DNA from: an uncultured Gammaproteobacteria bacterium
GTDB lineage: Bacteria; Pseudomonadota; Gammaproteobacteria; GCA-002705445; GCA-002716945
DNA: 32,532 nucleotides
Direction: 5' to 3'
Assembly (NCBI GenBank): GCA_913045115.1
Contig: CAJWPJ010000010.1
Location: forward strand, 1-32,532
Shown here piece by piece: positions 22,517-31,560 of the stretch; the first letter of the stretch is position 1; each line of letters starts with the position of its first letter. The notes beneath the pieces were generated by a model. It did not search any database and was not told where the DNA came from. It worked only from the letters and a program-made list of their open reading frames with translations. The position numbers and the translations under genes are program-made.

Positions 22517-22818
22517 TGTTACATACAATAAATAAATCGCCTTTTGAAAAGGATAGCCTTAAAACTTGCTTGAGATATGCAGAGAAGGGCTCATCAGTAT
22601 TGTTTATAGAAGATGCTGTTTATGCATGCACAAAAGGAACTAACTTTGAAAAGCAGATTACTGAGAATCAAGAAAACATTAGTTTTTATGTACTAGGACC
22701 AGATCTAGAAGCAAGAGGGCTTGATAATTCGAATTTAACAAATAATATAGAAATTATAGATTATAAAGGTTTCGTTAAACTTGTAGCTGAAAACGAAAAA
22801 ACTCAAAATTGGCTTTAA
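22516..22818 (+). CDS. dsrH: Sulfur-transfer complex subunit DsrH
   Basis: A 100-residue DsrH/TusB-family protein that completes the DsrEFH complex. Cys18 (SLKTCLRYAEKG) is close to the conserved Cys20 of A. vinosum DsrH, and a second Cys lies at 38 (DAVYACTKGT). The block GSSVLFIEDAVYACTKG is the usual core strand. TAATG overlap with dsrF couples the two. It ends 12 nt before dsrC, which has its own strong ribosome site. Confidence 0.93.
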   Translation: MLHTINKSPFEKDSLKTCLRYAEKGSSVLFIEDAVYACTKGTNFEKQITENQENISFYVLGPDLEARGLDNSNLTNNIEIIDYKGFVKLVAENEKTQNWL

Positions 22819-22830
22819 CAGGAGAATAAG

Positions 22831-23163
22831 ATGGCAATTGAAGTAAATGGCAAATCTTTTGAAACAGACGAAGAGGGATATTTAGCAAACCTCAACGACT
22901 GGGAAAAAGACGTAGCAACAGTAATGGCAAAAGAAGATGATATTGAACTCTCTGATGATCACTGGGAAATTATCAATTTCCTTCGTGAGTACTATGAGGA
23001 ATATCAAATTGCACCAGCTGTAAGAGTTCTTACAAAAGCTGTGGGCAAGAAGCTTGGCAAAGATAAAGGAAACAGTAAGTATCTATATGAGCTCTTTCCA
23101 TATGGCCCAGGCAAACAAGCATGTAAATTTGCAGGCCTTCCAAAACCTACTGGTTGCGTATAA
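22831..23163 (+). CDS. dsrC: Sulfur carrier DsrC
   Basis: A 110-residue true DsrC. The flexible C-terminal arm GKQACKFAGLPKPTGCV carries both functional cysteines, Cys98 and the penultimate Cys109, ten residues apart as required for the trisulfide/disulfide cycle. It accepts sulfur from DsrEFH, is the physical substrate of DsrAB, and is reoxidised or reduced by DsrK in the membrane complex. A strong Shine-Dalgarno (AGGAGAA) precedes the ATG, fitting the high DsrC level known in sulfur oxidisers. Compare the cysteine-free paralogue at 17.1 kb. Confidence 0.97.
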   Translation: MAIEVNGKSFETDEEGYLANLNDWEKDVATVMAKEDDIELSDDHWEIINFLREYYEEYQIAPAVRVLTKAVGKKLGKDKGNSKYLYELFPYGPGKQACKFAGLPKPTGCV

Positions 23164-23188
23164 GTAATCACAAGGTCAGGGAAAGGCA

Positions 23189-23926
23189 ATGTCATTTGTA
23201 ACAATATTGTATGCAGCGATGTTTTACTTCGCTGCAGCAATTTTATTTATTGGTTTAGCATATAGAGTCTATGAATACGCTAAGATACCAGCCCCATTGA
23301 AAATACCAACACCACCTGCACCAATGACTCAAAAAGGTGTAGCAATCAGAATTTTTAGAGAAGTTGTTTTTTTTGAAAGTCTTTTTTCAGCTACAAAATG
23401 GACATGGCTTTTTAGTTGGATATTTCACCTAGCTCTACTACTTGCTGCTTTCAGGCACCTAAAATATTTTACAGACCCAGTTTGGTTTTGGGTTTCATTC
23501 GAACTTGTTCAGGTTGCTGGTCACTATGCAGCATATCTTATGCTTGCAGGCTTACTTGGATTACTTGCAAGACGTGTATTTGTAGATAGAGTAAGATACA
23601 TATCATCACCTTCAGATTACTTAATACTTGTCTTAATCATAGCAATAGCTGGTTCCGGTTTAATGATGAAATGGTTTCCTTCAGATATTCTTGCGATTAA
23701 ATTGTTTTTCGTTGGGTTATTAACTTTCAATTTTTCAGAACTTCCATCTGATGTTGTATTATTAATTCATTTATCTCTAGTTATTGCATTAATGATAATT
23801 TTTCCATACAGTAAACTTTTACATGCACCTGGTTTATTCTTTAGTCCTACAAGAAATCAGGTTGACAATGCAAGGAGCAAAAGACATGTAGCGAATTGGG
23901 CTAAAAGAATGGAGTCGACAAAATAA
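23189..23926 (+). CDS. dsrM: DsrM, membrane cytochrome b subunit
   Basis: A 245-residue inner-membrane protein of the NarI-like family. It has about five or six hydrophobic helices and His residues at 80, 90, 112, 194 and 212 that can hold two b hemes (WIFHLALLLAAFRHL, AGHYAAYLML, LIHLSLVIALM). It takes or gives electrons to the quinone pool and to DsrK. AGGGAAAGG provides the ribosome site. It is followed immediately by dsrK. Its length is typically shorter than that of the sulfate-reducer version. Confidence 0.94.
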   Translation: MSFVTILYAAMFYFAAAILFIGLAYRVYEYAKIPAPLKIPTPPAPMTQKGVAIRIFREVVFFESLFSATKWTWLFSWIFHLALLLAAFRHLKYFTDPVWFWVSFELVQVAGHYAAYLMLAGLLGLLARRVFVDRVRYISSPSDYLILVLIIAIAGSGLMMKWFPSDILAIKLFFVGLLTFNFSELPSDVVLLIHLSLVIALMIIFPYSKLLHAPGLFFSPTRNQVDNARSKRHVANWAKRMESTK

Positions 23927-23927
23927 A

Positions 23928-25424
23928 ATGGCTAGCAAATTTGAAACACCTCAAGTAAGAAAGTTTCCAATAATTCCGAAACTAGAGAATAGTGCGACTT
24001 CACATCTATCTCCTTTCAAATCAAAAGAAGAATTTCAATCCAGCTTAGGCTACCCTGGAGAACTCGTTGAAAACTGGCAGGAAAAAGCCATTGACAAAAT
24101 GGGCGATCTTCTAGGAAAGTATCGTTCACTTCGTGTTTATCTTGATTCATGTATTCAATGCGGCGCTTGCACTGATAAGTGCCATTATTATCAAGGTACA
24201 AAAGATCCTAATAATATGCCAGTTGGTAGACAAAATTTAATGAGAAGTGTTTATCGCAGATACTTTACTTTGCCAGGAAAATATTTTCCTAAATTAGTTG
24301 GAGCTAAAGATTTAACAAAAGAAGTACTAGATGATTGGTATTCTTACTATCATCAATGCTCACAATGCAGAAGATGTGCTGTCTTTTGTCCCATCGGTAT
24401 TGATACAGCTGAAATATCTATGGCTGCTAGAGAAGTTATGGATTCTATCGGCGTTGGACAGAAATACTGCAATGAAATAATAGGTAAAGTTCATAAAATT
24501 GGTAACAATCTTGGATTACCAGAACCGGCTTTAGCAGACACACTAGAAGGCCTTGAAGAAGATGTCTTGGATGATACAGAAATCGATGTAAAGTTTCCAT
24601 TAGATGTAAAAGATTCAGAAGTACTCTTAGTAACACCGTCTGCTGATTTTTTTGCTGAACCTCATGTAGATGGTCTTATTGGATATGCAAAGGTCTTTCA
24701 TCAAGCAGGTATTAGCTGGACACTGAGTTCTCATGCCAGCGAGGCTGCCAATTTTGGAATGTTCATTGGAAGTTACGACAATATGAAAAAACTAGCAATG
24801 CGCATAAGAGAAGCAGCGTTAGAATTAAATGTAAAAAGAATCGTTTTTGGTGAATGCGGACATGCCTGGAGGGTTGCTTATAGTTTTTTGAATACTCTTG
24901 CAGGACCATTTGATTTCCTTGACCCAAGATATCCAGTCCCACAACATATTTGCGAAATTACAAATGGATTGATAGATCAAAACGTTTTGAATTTTGATAA
25001 GTCTGCTAACGATGATATGACTCTCACTTATCATGACTCATGTAACGTCGCAAGAGCATCGAGCATGGGAGGTATTATGGGGGGTCAATTTACAATTCCA
25101 AGGAAAATAATCCAAACAGTGGCCAATAATTTTTATGACATGGATGATGAAACCATCAAGGAAAAGACATATTGCTGCGGCGGCGGTGGAGGCTTGCTGA
25201 CAGATGATTTAATGGAATTGCGAGTTAAGGGGGCATTACCTAGAATGGAGGCCTTGAAGCATCTCATTGAAGAGAAAGGAGTCACGCATATGGCTGCTAT
25301 CTGTGCTATCTGTAAAAGCCAATTCAGCAAGGTTTTTCAGTATTATGACCTTGAATTAGACCAAATTGTTAGCCTTCATCAACTTGTCAGTAATGCATTA
25401 ATAATGAATAAAAAAGAGGTTTAG
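23928..25424 (+). CDS. dsrK: DsrK, Fe-S heterodisulfide-reductase-like subunit
   Basis: A 498-residue cytoplasmic-facing subunit of DsrMKJOP. Two [4Fe-4S] motifs are intact: Cys75/78/81/85 (CIQCGACTDKC) and Cys144/147/150/154 (CSQCRRCAVFC). The C-terminal HdrD-like half has the CCG-type motif KTYCCGGGGGLLTDDLM, with further Cys in ECGHAWRVAYS, YHDSCNVARASS and AICAICKSQF. It holds the special catalytic cluster thought to act on the DsrC disulfide/trisulfide. It is joined to dsrM by a TAAAATG junction. The 77-nt gap after it is the largest in the operon. Confidence 0.96.
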   Translation: MASKFETPQVRKFPIIPKLENSATSHLSPFKSKEEFQSSLGYPGELVENWQEKAIDKMGDLLGKYRSLRVYLDSCIQCGACTDKCHYYQGTKDPNNMPVGRQNLMRSVYRRYFTLPGKYFPKLVGAKDLTKEVLDDWYSYYHQCSQCRRCAVFCPIGIDTAEISMAAREVMDSIGVGQKYCNEIIGKVHKIGNNLGLPEPALADTLEGLEEDVLDDTEIDVKFPLDVKDSEVLLVTPSADFFAEPHVDGLIGYAKVFHQAGISWTLSSHASEAANFGMFIGSYDNMKKLAMRIREAALELNVKRIVFGECGHAWRVAYSFLNTLAGPFDFLDPRYPVPQHICEITNGLIDQNVLNFDKSANDDMTLTYHDSCNVARASSMGGIMGGQFTIPRKIIQTVANNFYDMDDETIKEKTYCCGGGGGLLTDDLMELRVKGALPRMEALKHLIEEKGVTHMAAICAICKSQFSKVFQYYDLELDQIVSLHQLVSNALIMNKKEV

Positions 25425-25438
25425 CCCAAAAATTCTTA

Positions 25439-25447
25439 TGCTATACT
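25439..25447 (+). promoter_or_regulatory. Possible internal promoter (extended -10) before dsrL
   Basis: The 77-nt dsrK-dsrL gap contains TGCTATACT, an extended -10 element with 5/6 match to TATAAT (25442-25447), about 60 nt before the dsrL ATG. No good -35 is seen 16-18 nt upstream, and no terminator is seen in the gap. It might give a secondary transcript for dsrLJOPNR. Confidence 0.3.
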
Positions 25448-25501
25448 GCTAAAATTGGTGTATTAGAAAAGTATAATAAACTTATATAAAATGTTGAAAT
25501 A

Positions 25502-27475
25502 ATGACTAAGATAGAAAAGACAATAAACTTGATGAAAGAGGAAAATACCTACAGAAGGTTTAACGACGGTGATCATAAATATGATGACTTTTCTGAGGCG
25601 ATATTTGAACAAGACCACTCTCACAAGTGCCCTACATATGTTCACAAAACACCTCCTTGCCAAGGAAGTTGTCCATCTGGTGAAGACATACGTGGATGGT
25701 TACAAATCGTCAGAGGAATAGAGCAGCCGCCTGAAGATATGTCCATGTCAGAATACGCATTTAGAAGATCCACATCAGCTAATCCGTTTCCATCTCAAAT
25801 GGGAAGAGTCTGCCCAGCACCTTGTCAAAGTGGGTGTAATAGAAACGAGGTTGACGACTATGTTGGGATAAACGCTGTTGAACAGTTTATAGGTGATAAA
25901 GCTATCAAAGAAGGTTATACATTTGATCCTGCGCCTAAATTACAAAAAGAGAGAGTAGCAATTATTGGTGGCGGTCCTGCGGGGTTATCGGCAGCATATC
26001 AACTGAGAAAAATGGGATATGCCTCAACTATATTTGAAGAGAGAAAAGAGCTTGGTGGGATGATGCGCTATGGTATTCCAGGTTACAGAACACCCAGAGA
26101 TCTTCTAGACAAAGAAATTGAGAGAATTATTAACCTTGGTGATATCGAACTAGTTCTTGGAAAAAGAGTTGGTAGAGATATAGAGTTAGCAGAAGTCGAG
26201 AAATCACACGATGCGGTTTTATGGACCATAGGATGTTGGAATGGTAAAGCAATTCCTGTAGATGGTGGAGATGCGACTAACTGCATTACTGGCGTTGATT
26301 TCTTAGAAGCCTTTTGTGATGGAAGACTCAAGGTTGGTTCAAAAAAAGTGATATGCGTTGGTGGGGGTGATACATCCATAGACGTCGTATCTGTAGCTAG
26401 AAGACTTGGACACATATCTAAAATGAATGACCAAGATACTCCTGAGAATATTGTTCACGGCTACGTTGCTCAAGATGTATCTGAATCAGCTGCTAAAGAG
26501 GGTGCTGAAGTAACATTAACATCATTATTTAAAAAAGAAGAAATGACAGCAGCAGAGCAAGAGGTCAATGATGCTATGCATGAGGGTGTAAACATTCTAA
26601 ATGGAGTTATGCCTGTCAAGATAGAAAAAAATGATGAAAATAGAGCTGTAGCAATGATAGTTGCAGATTGTACTTTTGATGAGAAAAATATTCCTGTACC
26701 AGTTGAGGGGACAGAAAGAAGAATAGAGGCTGATCTAATTGTAGCTGCTATTGGACAAGCACCAGACATTGAGGGCATAGACGAATTAGGAAACGAAAGA
26801 GGATTTTTTGAGGTAGATGATTATTATAGACATAAAACAAAAGAAGGACATTTTGTTGCTGGTGATATTATAAGACCACATCTTCTAACAACTGCCATCG
26901 GGCAAGGGTCTATCGTTTCACAAACAATTAAAAGTTACTTTGAAAATAAAGATTTTAAAAGACGCCCTAAAGTTGACGTTCACCACTTCAACCTTCTTGA
27001 TAAATTAAGAGAGACAGACTTAGAGCCAGAACCGTATACAGCTCCAATAGATCCTGATTTATATCGTGGTTCTGATAAAAGCAAAAACGTGCTTCATAAC
27101 TATGAAGATAGATCCGCTCAAGAAATTATCCCATCCACTGAATTATTTCTTGGTCATTTTAAGCATGAGGATAGACTCAAGAGAGGAGAGGATGTTCCAT
27201 CTGGAGACGATGTAATAGACAACTATCAAGATCGAATTATAGGACTAACAGAAGAACAAGCTATTGCTGAAGCATCAAGATGCATGAGCTGTGGTATGTG
27301 CTTTGAATGTGACAATTGTGTTATCTACTGCCCTCAAGATGCTGTATTTCGAGTTAAAAAAGATGAGGCTACGCTTGGTAGATATGTAGATACAGATTAC
27401 AACAAATGCATTGGATGCCATATTTGTGCTGATGTATGCCCAACTGGATATATAAAAATGGGGCTCGGCGAGTAG
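25502..27475 (+). CDS. dsrL: DsrL, NAD(P)H:acceptor oxidoreductase
   Basis: A 657-residue cytosolic flavoprotein related to the GltD subunit of glutamate synthase. An N-terminal Cys-rich part (Cys43, 53, 57, 104, 108, 112) binds [4Fe-4S] clusters. The FAD motif VAIIGGGPAGLSAAYQLRK is near 152-170 and the NAD(P)-binding motif VICVGGGDTSIDVVSVARR near 280-298. A C-terminal 2[4Fe-4S] ferredoxin domain follows, with Cys594/597/600...610 and Cys636/639/642/646 (CIGCHICADVC). In oxidative Dsr systems it takes electrons from DsrAB and reduces NAD(P)+. Its presence supports the sulfur-oxidation direction. The ATG at 25502 is preceded by no clear Shine-Dalgarno; M11 is an alternative start. Confidence 0.96.
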   Translation: MTKIEKTINLMKEENTYRRFNDGDHKYDDFSEAIFEQDHSHKCPTYVHKTPPCQGSCPSGEDIRGWLQIVRGIEQPPEDMSMSEYAFRRSTSANPFPSQMGRVCPAPCQSGCNRNEVDDYVGINAVEQFIGDKAIKEGYTFDPAPKLQKERVAIIGGGPAGLSAAYQLRKMGYASTIFEERKELGGMMRYGIPGYRTPRDLLDKEIERIINLGDIELVLGKRVGRDIELAEVEKSHDAVLWTIGCWNGKAIPVDGGDATNCITGVDFLEAFCDGRLKVGSKKVICVGGGDTSIDVVSVARRLGHISKMNDQDTPENIVHGYVAQDVSESAAKEGAEVTLTSLFKKEEMTAAEQEVNDAMHEGVNILNGVMPVKIEKNDENRAVAMIVADCTFDEKNIPVPVEGTERRIEADLIVAAIGQAPDIEGIDELGNERGFFEVDDYYRHKTKEGHFVAGDIIRPHLLTTAIGQGSIVSQTIKSYFENKDFKRRPKVDVHHFNLLDKLRETDLEPEPYTAPIDPDLYRGSDKSKNVLHNYEDRSAQEIIPSTELFLGHFKHEDRLKRGEDVPSGDDVIDNYQDRIIGLTEEQAIAEASRCMSCGMCFECDNCVIYCPQDAVFRVKKDEATLGRYVDTDYNKCIGCHICADVCPTGYIKMGLGE

Positions 27476-27503
27476 TTAATCGCTTTTTACTCAGGGGAAA
27501 ATA

Positions 27504-27956
27504 TTGAGACATCTTAAAATATCATTACTGATATTTGTCTGCATGGTTACTATGCATTCAGTCTATGCCCATGACGGCAACCCACACGTATCCCCAGGTA
27601 AATCTAAGGCAGATTCCCAAAAAGCATGCGTAGAACCTACAGATGTTATGAGAAAAGAACACTATTTGTTTCTTCTACATCAAAGAGACGAGACAGTAAT
27701 AGACGGCATTAGGACAAAAAATCATAGTTTAGCAAATTGTGTTGATTGTCATGTTTCATATGACGAGAAAGGTAAAGCTATTCCTATTAATTCTGAGGGT
27801 CAATTCTGTCAAGAGTGCCATGTAAAAACAGCAACTAATATAACTTGTTTCTCGTGTCATGCTGCAGAACCAAGATTCCCCAACCATGCAAAGAATATCA
27901 GTAATGGTGATATTGATGAGATTAGTGCTATTGCAAAGAGGATAGAAGATGAATAA
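27504..27956 (+). CDS. dsrJ: DsrJ, periplasmic triheme cytochrome c
   Basis: A 150-residue exported cytochrome. The TTG at 27504, with AGGGGA five nt upstream, yields a full signal peptide (MRHLKISLLIFVCMVTMHSVYA), so it is preferred over internal ATGs. Three CxxCH heme sites are seen: Cys79-His83 (CVDCH), Cys102-His106 (CQECH) and Cys115-His119 (CFSCH). Cys42 (ACVEPTDVMRKEH) matches the conserved Cys that ligates one heme in A. vinosum DsrJ, giving His/Cys coordination. It overlaps dsrO by 8 nt. Confidence 0.95.
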   Translation: MRHLKISLLIFVCMVTMHSVYAHDGNPHVSPGKSKADSQKACVEPTDVMRKEHYLFLLHQRDETVIDGIRTKNHSLANCVDCHVSYDEKGKAIPINSEGQFCQECHVKTATNITCFSCHAAEPRFPNHAKNISNGDIDEISAIAKRIEDE

Positions 27957-28677
27957 TAGACGAAATTTCCTTGTTAAATCAGCAAGCGCATTAACTATGA
28001 CATTTATTGTTCCATCTCTCTTGTCTTCTAATGTACAAGCAAAAAAACCACTTGATCAAAAAGTTTCTAATAAGCAAAGTTGGGGAATGCATATTGACGT
28101 TGATAAATGTGTTGATGGATGTACAGCATGTGTTGATGCTTGTAATGAGGAAAATGGATTGACTGGCTTCGGTAGACCTGAGACAGACTCTCAGTGGATT
28201 AGAAAAGTTAAAATTAAAGATAAAACCACTGACAAAATAACAACCATGCCAATGATGTGCCAACATTGTGAGAACCCACCATGTTGTGATGTCTGTCCTA
28301 CAGGAGCTTCATTCAAAAGAGTAGATGGCATTGTGATGGTTAATCAGCATACATGTATTGGCTGTAGATATTGCATGATGGCATGTCCATTTAAAGCAAG
28401 ATCGTTTGTTCACGAAACATTAACAACTCAGAATACTAATGCTCCACGCGGAAAAGGATGTGTAGAAAGCTGCAATTTATGTGTTAATAAAATAGATCAT
28501 GGCTCAAAAACTACTGCATGTGAAGATGCTTGTATTAAATCTGGCCATAATGCGATTACATTTGGTGACTTAAAAGATAGTAACAGTAAAGTCAGATTAG
28601 CAATTGATTCAAATAGTCCAAGAAGACTAAGAAATGATTTAAATTTAAACCAAAAAGTTTTCTATTCAAATATATGA
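27949..28677 (+). CDS. dsrO: DsrO, periplasmic ferredoxin-type Fe-S protein
   Basis: A 242-residue protein exported by the Tat pathway. Arg4-Arg5 in NNRRNFLVKSASAL form the twin-arginine motif, followed by a hydrophobic stretch ending NVQA. The mature part is of the NrfC/DmsB type with four [4Fe-4S] motifs, including CVDGCTACVDAC, CQHCENPPCCDVCPTGA, CIGCRYCMMACPF and CNLCVNKI. It transfers electrons between DsrJ and the membrane partner DsrP. It overlaps dsrJ by 8 nt and dsrP by 4 nt (ATGA). Confidence 0.95.
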   Translation: MNNRRNFLVKSASALTMTFIVPSLLSSNVQAKKPLDQKVSNKQSWGMHIDVDKCVDGCTACVDACNEENGLTGFGRPETDSQWIRKVKIKDKTTDKITTMPMMCQHCENPPCCDVCPTGASFKRVDGIVMVNQHTCIGCRYCMMACPFKARSFVHETLTTQNTNAPRGKGCVESCNLCVNKIDHGSKTTACEDACIKSGHNAITFGDLKDSNSKVRLAIDSNSPRRLRNDLNLNQKVFYSNI

Positions 28678-29849
28678 GCGACTACACACTTAACAAATTA
28701 AAAACTCCTCGAATACTTTATTGGGGGATATTTCTTTTTCTAGGTTTTCTAATATTACTAGGCTTAGCCTCATCTGCATATATGGAACATGAAGGCCACT
28801 ATGTTACTGGCATGAATAATCAGATCGTTTGGGGCTTACCACATATTTTTGCAGTTACACTAATTGTGATAGCGTCGGGAGTTTTAAATATTGCTTCAAT
28901 GTCATCAGCATTCAATAAAAAACTATATAAACCTCTTGCTCCGCTATCAGCATTATTTGCTATAGCTTTTTTAATAGCCGGACTTATTATTTTAGTCCTT
29001 GATTTAGGTAGACCGGATCGTTTAATTGTTGCGATGACCACATATAACTTTAAATCAATTTTTGCGTGGAATATTTTTCTATACTCTGGTTTTTTTGTCA
29101 TATTGGCAATATATATTTGGTCAATGTTGGACTTCAATGTCAGTAGGTTCTCTTCTTTAATTGGAAAAATAGCATTTGGTTGGAGAATAATACTAACTAC
29201 CGGTACAGGATCAATATTTGGATTTTTAGTAGCTAGAGAAGCTTATTCAACTGCAGTTCTTGCACCACTTTTTATTGTGATGTCTTTATTATATGGAACG
29301 GCAGTATTTTATTTGTTATTAAGAGTTATCTCTAAGCTACAATCTATTGATATCCCACCTGAAATCACCACAAGCATTAGAAGGTTAATGATAATCTTCC
29401 TTTTAGCCAATATATATTTTTTGATCTTGTATCATATAACCAATCTATACATATCCAAACAAATAGCTGTTGAGTCATTCATACTATTAAATGGCGGGGG
29501 TTATACAACTATGTTTTGGCTAGGACAAGTTGGTTTGGGACTAGTAGTACCACTTTCATATGAAATGACTAATGGTGAGAATAGAGGATTTGCTTTGACG
29601 ATAACTTCTATTATGGTCTTAGTTGGGGGGTTCTTTGCGGTTGCTGTGATCATTATTGGCGGTCAGGCTTTCCCATTAAATATTTTTCCGGATCATATTA
29701 TTTTAGAGTCTTCTTTTTATGACAGCGTAATTCATTCTTACACACCTTCAATATTTGAGTTCGGTCTGGGAATAGGCGGGACATCACTTGCTCTAATAAT
29801 AATTCTTATTCTTATTACAAATTTAAAATTTATCCCTTCGAAGAAGTAG
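28674..29849 (+). CDS. dsrP: DsrP, NrfD-family membrane quinone-interacting subunit
   Basis: A 391-residue integral membrane protein with roughly ten hydrophobic helices, the NrfD/PsrC plan. Recognisable parts are GLILVLDLGRPDRLI (charged loop near the quinone site), TGSIFGFLVAREA, and the C-terminal VGGFFAVAVIIIGGQAFPL. It exchanges electrons between DsrO in the periplasm and the quinone pool. It starts inside the dsrO stop. The next gene, dsrN, follows by 12 nt. Confidence 0.93.
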   Translation: MSDYTLNKLKTPRILYWGIFLFLGFLILLGLASSAYMEHEGHYVTGMNNQIVWGLPHIFAVTLIVIASGVLNIASMSSAFNKKLYKPLAPLSALFAIAFLIAGLIILVLDLGRPDRLIVAMTTYNFKSIFAWNIFLYSGFFVILAIYIWSMLDFNVSRFSSLIGKIAFGWRIILTTGTGSIFGFLVAREAYSTAVLAPLFIVMSLLYGTAVFYLLLRVISKLQSIDIPPEITTSIRRLMIIFLLANIYFLILYHITNLYISKQIAVESFILLNGGGYTTMFWLGQVGLGLVVPLSYEMTNGENRGFALTITSIMVLVGGFFAVAVIIIGGQAFPLNIFPDHIILESSFYDSVIHSYTPSIFEFGLGIGGTSLALIIILILITNLKFIPSKK

Positions 29850-29861
29850 AGTTTAATCATT

Positions 29862-31214
29862 ATGGTTAACTCCTTACTCATATCATCTACCAAAAAGTCA
29901 TCAGGCAAAACAATTATCTCTATTGGTCTATCTGGATTAATTAATAAGATTGGTTACAATGTCCGAACTTTTAAAAAAGGACCAGATTTCATAGATCCGT
30001 CATGGTTATCTTTAGCCTCAAACAGAGACTGCTATAACCTAGATTTTAATACGATGAGTCAGGCTGAGATAACAAAGCTATTTTCAGAGAAAACTCATAA
30101 CATGGATTTTAGTCTCATAGAGGGAACTAAAGGTCTTTACGATGGTATATCTACTGATGGAAGCGATAGCAACGCACAGTTAGCTAGTCTTCTAAAAACT
30201 GAGGTATTATTAGTTATAGACTGTGAAGGTATGACAAGGGGCATAGCTCCTTTATTAGAAGGGTATAAGTCGTTTGGGAAAGATCTTAGATTAAATAAAG
30301 TTCTATTAAATAATGTCTCAACATCAAGACATGAATCTAAATTGGTTGCTGCAGTATCACAATATACAGATTTTGATGTTTTGGGAGTTGTTCCAAAAAT
30401 AAGTAACTTCATATCTGAGAGGCATTTAGGACTAGTTCCAACATTTCAACACCCACGTAAAAAGAAGGTATTATCATCATTAATATCAATTATAAAAGAC
30501 AACACAGACTATAAAAAATTGTTACCAGCTAAACCTAAAAAATCACAGAGTGATAATAAACCTATTTTAAAAAATAAACACAATTCTCTTCTAATAGGAG
30601 TTGCTTCAGATGCAGCATTTGGTTTTTATTATCCAGATGATTTAGAGGAAATCGAGAGACATGGTTGTAAAATAAAAAAAATTGATTTGATACGAGACTC
30701 TAAACTACCATCACTAGATGGCTTATTTATAGGTGGAGGTTTCCCAGAGGTACAAGCACATAAACTTGAAAAAAATACCTCAATGAAAAAGTCAATTCGT
30801 AATGCAATAAATCAAAACCTTCCAGTGTATGCTGAATGTGGCGGACTTATGTATCTAGCTAAAAGTATTAAGTTTAAGAATTCTCGTACTAAAATGTGTA
30901 ATGTTTTTGATATTGATATTGAAATGAATGAAAAGCCTATCGGAAGAGGTTATACAGTCTTAGAAGCTAATAATCACCCATGGGCAGTGAATAAAAAAAA
31001 TATACATGCGCATGAGTTTCACTACTCATCTGTCATACATAACACCAAGAAATATAAATATGCATATAATATAAAACGAGGTTATGGTATCAATGGTAAA
31101 AAAGATGGCTTAATATATAAAAATACTATTGCGTCTTTTTCACATTTAAGGTCAACAAATAGATTCAGTTGGACCAAATATTTTATTAAATTTATTGAGG
31201 AACTAAATGGTTAA
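29862..31214 (+). CDS. dsrN: DsrN, siroheme amidase (CbiA/CobB-like)
   Basis: A 450-residue protein with the cobyrinic acid a,c-diamide synthase plan. The N-terminal ATP-binding loop is STKKSSGKT (residues 9-17), followed by FKKGPDFIDPSWLSLASNR. The C-terminal type-I glutamine amidotransferase domain has FIGGGFPEVQAHKLE and the nucleophile Cys326 in YAECGGLMYL. In Dsr systems it amidates siroheme to siroamide for DsrAB, using glutamine and ATP. No other cobalamin genes are nearby, so the siroheme role is preferred over cobyrinate. It overlaps dsrR by 8 nt. Confidence 0.92.
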   Translation: MVNSLLISSTKKSSGKTIISIGLSGLINKIGYNVRTFKKGPDFIDPSWLSLASNRDCYNLDFNTMSQAEITKLFSEKTHNMDFSLIEGTKGLYDGISTDGSDSNAQLASLLKTEVLLVIDCEGMTRGIAPLLEGYKSFGKDLRLNKVLLNNVSTSRHESKLVAAVSQYTDFDVLGVVPKISNFISERHLGLVPTFQHPRKKKVLSSLISIIKDNTDYKKLLPAKPKKSQSDNKPILKNKHNSLLIGVASDAAFGFYYPDDLEEIERHGCKIKKIDLIRDSKLPSLDGLFIGGGFPEVQAHKLEKNTSMKKSIRNAINQNLPVYAECGGLMYLAKSIKFKNSRTKMCNVFDIDIEMNEKPIGRGYTVLEANNHPWAVNKKNIHAHEFHYSSVIHNTKKYKYAYNIKRGYGINGKKDGLIYKNTIASFSHLRSTNRFSWTKYFIKFIEELNG

Positions 31215-31560
31215 GCAGATATTTGAAATTAGTGATGATGCAGCAAAGCAGATTATTGCAGCCGCTGAGGAGTCAGAAAGTTCTGAGTGGCCACTAAGAA
31301 TATCACTAAACGTAGATTCTTCTGGCAAGTTTAATTACCTAATGGGTTTTGACCAATCAAAAGAGGAGGATCTTCAATTGAAAATAAATGGCATAAATAT
31401 ATTGATTGATCCTGACTCTATGGTAAATCTTAAAAATACAAAACTTGACTATGTTGCTATAGATGGTTCAGATAAGCAGTTTATTTTTATCAATCCAAAT
31501 GACCCAGAGTATAAAAAGCCAGACGAATCACTTGATACAAATACTACACACGATTTTTAG
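31207..31560 (+). CDS. dsrR: DsrR, A-type-carrier-like protein lacking cysteines
   Basis: A 117-residue IscA/HesB-fold protein. The family pattern is visible (FEISDDAAKQIIAAAEE, LRISLNVDSSGKFNYLMGFD, INILIDPDSMVNLKNTKLDY), but the three cluster-binding Cys are absent; the protein has none. This matches DsrR of A. vinosum, which lacks these Cys and is linked to post-transcriptional control of dsr expression. GAGGAAC precedes the ATG, inside the end of dsrN. It is the last dsr gene; dsrS, found next in A. vinosum, is missing. Its stop directly abuts that of ispH (TAGCTA). Confidence 0.92.
   Translation: MVKQIFEISDDAAKQIIAAAEESESSEWPLRISLNVDSSGKFNYLMGFDQSKEEDLQLKINGINILIDPDSMVNLKNTKLDYVAIDGSDKQFIFINPNDPEYKKPDESLDTNTTHDF

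Noticed and set aside
29862-31214. Cobyrinic acid a,c-diamide synthase of B12 synthesis
   Set aside because: Position between dsrP and dsrR and lack of cobalamin genes favour DsrN acting on siroheme.
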